From: Stephanodiscus triporus
Taxonomy: Eukaryota; Bacillariophyta; Thalassiosirophyceae; Thalassiosirales; Thalassiosiraceae
Reading direction: 5' to 3'
Length of the DNA stretch: 11,283 bases
NCBI GenBank assembly: GCA_036939755.1
Contig: JALLAZ010000909.1
Span: 1 to 11,283 of the forward strand
Part shown: in pieces, positions 7,478 through 11,283 of the stretch
How the letters are laid out: each line of letters starts with the position of its first letter
Numbering within the stretch: the first letter of the stretch is position 1
Notes under the pieces: model-generated
The model's input: the letters and a program-made list of their open reading frames with translations, nothing else
Database searches by the model: none
Told to the model about the DNA's origin: nothing
Program-made: the position numbers and the translations under genes

Positions 7478-7557
7478 AAACAGCGCACATAAAAATCAAC
7501 CTACGATACTACAACATTTTACACACATCAATCATTACACCCCGCGTAAGAGCATGA
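7474..7557 (+). promoter_or_regulatory. Upstream ORF 2, stop overlaps the aminotransferase start
   Basis: ATG at 7474 opens a 27-codon frame ending in TGA at 7555-7557, which overlaps the main ATG (7554-7556) as ATGA. Such overlap permits termination-reinitiation in some systems. Use here is inference only. Confidence 0.4.
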
Positions 7558-8873
7558 GCGACCCGAGGAGGACGAACGCCGGCCCGTCGGCACGCGCGTG
7601 CTCCGTCCAGAGCTTCAAGGTGATGGACGTCCTCCGACGCGCGAACGAGCTAGAGTCGTCCATGGGGATGGAAGTTTGTCACTGCGAGGTGGGACAGCCG
7701 GGCAGCGGCGCTCCCCGCGCCGTGGTCCGGGCAGCGATCGAGGCCCTGACGACGACCGGCGACGCGACAGGCGACGGCGGCCGGCTGGGATATACCGATG
7801 CCTTCGGACTGACGTCCCTCCGTAGGAAGATATCGGATCATTACGCCTCCAAGTACAAGGACGGGGGACTGGCCCGGGACGGCGGAAGGACCATCGACGT
7901 CGATCGGATAGTCGTCACGACGGGCTCGTCCGGGGGATTCCTCCTGGCCTTCACCGCGTGCTTCGACTCGGGCGACGTCGTGGCCGTGGCGAGCAGCGGA
8001 TATCCGTGCTACCGGAACGTGCTCGGGGCGCTGGGGTGCGTCGTCGCGAGCGTGCCGGTCGACGGCGACTTCAAGCTAACCGCGTCCGGGCTGCGGGAGG
8101 AGGTGAGACGACGGAGGGCGGGGGGGGAAGCGAGGATCAGGGGACTCGTCATGTCGAGCCCGAGCAATCCCACGGGGGCGATGCTGTCGCCGGATGAGCT
8201 CAGGGAGATGTGCGAGCTATGCGACGAGGAGGACATACGTTTCCTGTCGGACGAGATATACCACGGCATCTCCTACGGGAAGGAGGAGGCGACGGCCCTC
8301 ACGTACTCCTCCACCGCGATCGTTATCAACTCGTTCTCGAAGTACTATTCCATGTCCGGATGGAGGCTGGGATGGTTGGTCTTGCCGTCGGACCTAGTCG
8401 ACGCGGTCAACGTGCTGCAGCAGAACATGTTCATCAACGCGCCCACAATATCCCAGGCCGCGGCGTTGCGATGCTGGGACGACGAGACGATCGAGGAGCT
8501 CGAGGGACACGTGGCGAAGTACCGCGCCTCGAGGGGGCACGTGCTCAGGATGGTGGGGAGCCTGGTGGAGATACCGAAAAGGAACGTCGCGCCCGCGGAC
8601 GGGGGGTTCTACGTCTACGTGGACCTGGGTGACGACAACGTCCATCCGGATTCGGGCCTCGGGAGCACGGAGATGTGCCGGAGACTGCTCGAGGAGGCGG
8701 GCGTCGCCTTCACGCCCGGGACGGACTTCGAGGACCCGGATAACGGCCTCGGCGATAGGAGGTTCCGAATCAGCTACGCCGGCGGGACGGACACGGTGAG
8801 GAGGGCGACGGAGCTGTTCGTTCGTTTCTGGCCCGGGTGGGTCAAGCTGGTGCGAGATGCCAAAATATCGTGA
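7554..8873 (+). CDS. Class I/II PLP-dependent aminotransferase (aspartate aminotransferase fold)
   Basis: Single exon, 439 codons from the first in-frame ATG, stop TGA. It transfers an amino group between an amino acid and a 2-oxo acid through pyridoxal phosphate (PLP). Seen: the TGSSGG cofactor-phosphate loop (123-128), an aromatic residue for ring stacking in SSGYPCY (Y150), NPTG (205-208), SDEIYHG with D233 and Y236, and the Schiff-base lysine K263 in NSFSKYYSMSGWRLGW, followed by R271. The carboxylate-binding Arg is in RRFRISYAGG (R405). Length is normal for the fold type I family (about 390-440). The N-terminus shows no convincing signal or transit peptide, so cytosol is the default guess. 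The pattern HCEVGQP, then GYTDAFGL, then SSGYPCYRNV is like bacterial enzymes of this superfamily, so bacterial origin is possible. Substrate is not predictable. Its 3' end faces the membrane-protein gene. Confidence 0.92.
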   Translation: MSDPRRTNAGPSARACSVQSFKVMDVLRRANELESSMGMEVCHCEVGQPGSGAPRAVVRAAIEALTTTGDATGDGGRLGYTDAFGLTSLRRKISDHYASKYKDGGLARDGGRTIDVDRIVVTTGSSGGFLLAFTACFDSGDVVAVASSGYPCYRNVLGALGCVVASVPVDGDFKLTASGLREEVRRRRAGGEARIRGLVMSSPSNPTGAMLSPDELREMCELCDEEDIRFLSDEIYHGISYGKEEATALTYSSTAIVINSFSKYYSMSGWRLGWLVLPSDLVDAVNVLQQNMFINAPTISQAAALRCWDDETIEELEGHVAKYRASRGHVLRMVGSLVEIPKRNVAPADGGFYVYVDLGDDNVHPDSGLGSTEMCRRLLEEAGVAFTPGTDFEDPDNGLGDRRFRISYAGGTDTVRRATELFVRFWPGWVKLVRDAKIS

Positions 8874-8959
8874 TGGTGAAAGCAAACCCTTAAAATTCGT
8901 CCTTATATAGTTATGAGATTTTATGCCCCTCACTCCATTAGACGACGATAGCGATGCTG
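8874..8959. other. Convergent intergenic spacer of 86 bases
   Basis: Lies between the aminotransferase stop and the stop in the inferred third exon of the opposing gene. AT-rich (TTATATAG, TTATGAGATTTTATG). Both poly(A) sites must be here or inside the neighbouring gene, so overlapping transcripts are likely. Confidence 0.5.
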
Positions 8960-9152
8960 TCATACTATGGGGGCCTCACTCCCACCCCATCGAGCGGTTA
9001 CTGCCATAGATTTCGGAGGCGTTGGCGATTTGTAATTATCCGCCCTGTTAAAATATGGCAGATCTTCATCGTCTTCAGTTGGGTAGCAGCAGCACGGACC
9101 CCAGATTTCGATGCTCAGCCTTTCTGCAGTATCCACATCGAGCGGTGAATAC
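8960..9152 (-). CDS. Inferred third exon of the membrane-protein gene
   Basis: The frame continues as YSPLDVDTAERLSIEIWGP... for 63 residues to TGA at 8960-8962. The unspliced exon 2 frame would stop immediately at TGA 9236-9238, and that stop lies within a strong donor (AA|GTGAGT). The exon has balanced amino-acid usage and no low complexity. This entry is part of the gene at 8960-10933 and is listed separately because it changes the C-terminus. Confidence 0.75.
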
Positions 9153-10933
9153 CTGACGAAGATTCAGCAACGACAATCTGGTGCGTGAGCGCGTGCGATA
9201 TAAAGAATTCATGGCAACGCGCAACCCAAATCTACTCACTTCACATCACCAAGCATGGGTATTGTTACGGCCCCGTTGCTCACGACACTGGTCCAACCAT
9301 TTGTCTCGAGCCTCAGCCTCATGGGTATGACGGCTGATTGACCGCCATATTTCAGCAGTCTTTCGAACTCATCCCTCGATATGAAATACGCCCCGAATCC
9401 CACAAGAGCTACCACTATCGGAGCGAGTATGACAGTGATGAGGAGTAAATCCAGCCGTATCAGGTCCGGCAGTTTTACGGCATCTCCCATGATAGCCACG
9501 AGGATGATTGCCAGGAATGAAGACGCCGTGTAGAATACTGCCGCGGTCAGTTGAGCTTCAGTAAGTTTGTAGAAGCCAATCTGGTGACCATGTATGATGC
9601 GCATCAATATTCCACACACAATCGCCAACATGGCTACGACGACTATGATAATGTGGACGGTCGTAATGGTGTATTCCATCCCATAGTCAGTAATCAGCAC
9701 CGACAGCAGCATGGCCGTGAAAAAAAGGACCCAAATAAGCGACTGGAGGAAGTGCTGCGATTTGCAAACGATGCCATTGCAGATGAATATGATGGTCAAT
9801 ATCCACAACGGAGTGTAAGTCTCCCCAAGGCTTATGGAACTCGGTCTGACCAGCCGTATGAAGAGCAGGATTTCGAATATGAATACGACGAAGCATAGAA
9901 CGCCCGTCTTAAGTCCGAATTTGAGCGAACGCTGCAGTAGCGGGAGGTATTCCACCCGATCGAGGTGATCGGTGGAATCCTGCCGCTGTCGGTTTTCGTT
10001 GGCGTCCGATATGAATTTGGACAGCGCCCGCGCCGACTGGGCGTGCATCGCCACTATGCCGCAGTGGGATGCCCACATGGGGAGGAAAATTGCCCAGTAG
10101 GGCAGGGAACCCAATTTGTCTGTCCACTTCGCGACGCCAAGGAACGCGGCCGTGGCGAACCCCGGAGTCAATATGAGCTATACCAATCAGAGGGAGGGGA
10201 GGGGAGGGGAGGGGGGCGGAATCATTGAGATACGTCATTCTATCCACGAAAGAAGAACATGAAATAATGTACTATAACTCACCCAGCAGTAAGTGATCGG
10301 GTCGAGCACCGTCAGCGCCGCCTGCCTGACCGCGGTGACCTCCTCCGGCACCTCGACGAGGGTTCCCCCGTAATCTCTGTATCTGCCGTGCACGCCCCCC
10401 ACCAGGAAGTTGTGATGTCCCTCCGCCACCTGATTCCTGTGCAGACGATGGCTGTACTCCTCGTGTAGTTGCTTCGGCGGAGGCAAGCCCCCCAGGAGAG
10501 GCGTCGGCGGATCCCCCTCCACCCCAACCCCCAGCGGACCGAGGGGATCGGACGAATCCGTGCTGCTGCTCGACGAGCTGGCGCCGTTCGGCAGGTCGCG
10601 TGTCCGTGGGGGGTGCCGCGCTTGCAGCGGGGCGCTGTATTCCCCCGGCTCCGACGCCGACGATTGGAGGCAGCGGTAAAAGAGCTGCCGCGACGGACCG
10701 CGACTGGCCACCGCGGCGATCGGGGGCGCGCAGTCGGCGTCGACGTCGTCCGGTGCGTGCTGCGGACGGCGCATGCTAATTTGGCCCTCCCGCGCGTGCT
10801 GTGGGGGTGGGGGCGGCGGGGAGGGAGCGTTGCCCGAACGCCCTGACCGGGACGGGCTGCTTGATCCCGTGTGATAATGTACAATGCTAGCGGGTGGAAT
10901 CAGTGGATCGTGCTCCGTCCTGTCCCCGTCCAT
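8960..10933 (-). CDS. Polytopic membrane protein, TMEM185-like, three exons
   Basis: join(10933..10283, 10177..9240, 9152..8960), 593 codons plus TGA. The start is the only in-frame ATG after an upstream stop. Residues 1-205 are hydrophilic, with a proline run (about 38-43) and Ser clusters (about 118-125), presumably cytosolic and disordered. About eight hydrophobic segments follow near 207-233, 243-263, 308-326, 339-356, 364-381, 390-412, 427-448 and 458-482. WAIFLPMWASHC in segment 2 recalls the Tmemb_185A (TMEM185) family, whose biochemical role is poorly known. The cytosolic tail (about 483-593) includes GPCCCYP, a possible palmitoylation or metal site, an acidic EDDED stretch and a Pro-rich end. 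The first segment is split by intron 1, and the tail needs intron 2. Family assignment is moderate; the exon structure is well supported by frame continuity. Confidence 0.78.
9153..9239 (-). other. Intron 2 of the membrane-protein gene (87 bases, phase 2)
   Basis: Donor GTGAGT directly after GGT GAT GTG AA, acceptor AATCTTCGTCAG. The split codon AA|G is Lys. A second AG 29 bases downstream (CTGCAG) would shift frame and end at TGA after 16 codons, so the first acceptor is preferred. Confidence 0.75.
10178..10282 (-). other. Intron 1 of the membrane-protein gene (105 bases, phase 0)
   Basis: Donor TGG|GTGAGT, acceptor GATTGGTATAG|CTC. Joining gives DPITYCW-LILTPGFATAAF, a continuous first transmembrane segment. 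The tract before the acceptor is almost pure C with single T residues. Confidence 0.88.
10191..10219 (+). repeat. GGGGA tandem tract, G-quadruplex-prone, inside intron 1
   Basis: Four consecutive G4 runs separated by single A residues, then G6 C GG (10191-10219). In the transcript this is the C-rich polypyrimidine tract of the intron 1 acceptor. Confidence 0.85.
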
Positions 10934-11283
10934 CAACGACGAGTTTCTGATCGCTGTTGGTCTTATTATTGTTGTCTGGCTCTATTGTCATGGCATACGG
11001 GATGGCTTATGTGTTGTGTGTTGTTACATAGGTAGAGTTCGTCGGCGCATGGTCTACCTCTATGTAAAACTAGAGCCAACATCACACTCTCTCTCCTCTC
11101 TGTCCTCTTTTTTTGCAACTCAACGGCCGTCATTGGAAGTTGCGTGTCGTAGGTAGATTCTAATAGTTATCGTTCTCTATTAGAGATACCAGCACTAGCG
11201 TAATAGCGTAGGACGAAATGAGTCTACCGTAAAAGCCGGGGCACGAGAAACTACTCTGCGAAGGTCTAAAACTCTCTTTTTTA
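10934..11283. promoter_or_regulatory. Upstream flank of the membrane-protein gene
   Basis: About 350 bases with no supported gene; a 90-codon plus-strand frame across it looks like chance. It should hold the promoter and 5' UTR of the minus-strand gene starting at 10933. An 8-bp inverted repeat lies at 11159-11184. Confidence 0.45.
11159..11184 (+). repeat. Inverted repeat, 8-bp arms
   Basis: TCTAATAG (11159-11166) and its exact complement CTATTAGA (11177-11184), separated by 10 bases. It could be an operator-like dyad or a chance hairpin; no second copy is seen. Confidence 0.5.

Larger units (their letters stand above)
7204..7553. promoter_or_regulatory. Divergent promoter region between SAP-RRM and aminotransferase genes
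   Basis: 350 bases separate the two opposed start codons, so both promoters and both 5' UTRs must fit here. The half near the SAP-RRM gene is very G-rich on the plus strand (7260-7291). The middle (7325-7420) is T-rich with a GT run and AT-rich segments that could hold core promoters. The part near the aminotransferase carries two upstream ORFs. I see no canonical TATA box I would defend. Confidence 0.5.

Noticed and set aside
7422..7553. Longer aminotransferase N-terminus starting at 7422
   Set aside because: The codon there is GTG, and the next in-frame ATG is 7554. The extra stretch is not similar to the enzyme family.
9551..9898. 115-codon plus-strand frame opposite the transmembrane exon
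   Set aside because: It is antisense to a clear polytopic membrane coding exon and its composition (many Y, D, H, Q) is that of a complement of hydrophobic codons.
1..11283. CRISPR array, prokaryotic operon or phage system
   Set aside because: No spaced direct repeats, no Shine-Dalgarno-linked gene strings and no prokaryotic defence motifs. Introns and targeting signals point to a eukaryotic nuclear genome.

Overview
The window looks like nuclear DNA of a unicellular eukaryotic alga, most likely a diatom or a close stramenopile relative. The reasons are: few short GT-AG introns (87, 105 and 109 bases, all inferred here); compact gene packing, with a 350-base divergent spacer and an 86-base convergent one; long low-complexity, acidic and Ser-rich linkers; a probable bipartite (signal plus transit) plastid presequence with an Ala-Ala-Phe motif; and a MATE transporter with a long acidic N-terminal extension. 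I cannot name the species.

Layout, left to right. 1-484 is upstream flank with no gene seen. 485-2683 (+) is an intact 732-residue MATE-family transporter. 2684-4958 holds no intact gene. It contains a spacer with small hairpins, then a decayed coding region (about 3400-4534) that includes a Cys-rich zinc-finger-like frame broken by stop codons, then a short diverged copy of the 3' coding end of the MATE gene at about 4794-4880. 4959-7203 (-) is a two-exon gene for a 711-residue SAP plus RRM RNA-binding protein, probably imported into the plastid, with two C-terminal copies of a helical motif resembling the end of cysteinyl-tRNA synthetase. 7204-7553 is a divergent promoter region with a G-quadruplex-prone tract and two upstream ORFs chained by ATGA overlaps. 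7554-8873 (+) is a single-exon class I/II PLP aminotransferase. 8960-10933 (-) is a three-exon gene for a 593-residue polytopic membrane protein, TMEM185-like at moderate confidence. Its last exon is not apparent from unspliced reading frames. 10934-11283 is its upstream flank.

These are independent nuclear genes and no shared pathway is evident. The pairs that may interact through position are the SAP-RRM gene and the aminotransferase (shared divergent promoter), and the aminotransferase and the membrane-protein gene (tail to tail, so their 3' UTRs may overlap). Composition is mosaic: the SAP-RRM gene, the aminotransferase and exon 1 of the membrane-protein gene are visibly GC-rich, while the MATE gene, the decayed region and the transmembrane exon are closer to balanced or AT-leaning.
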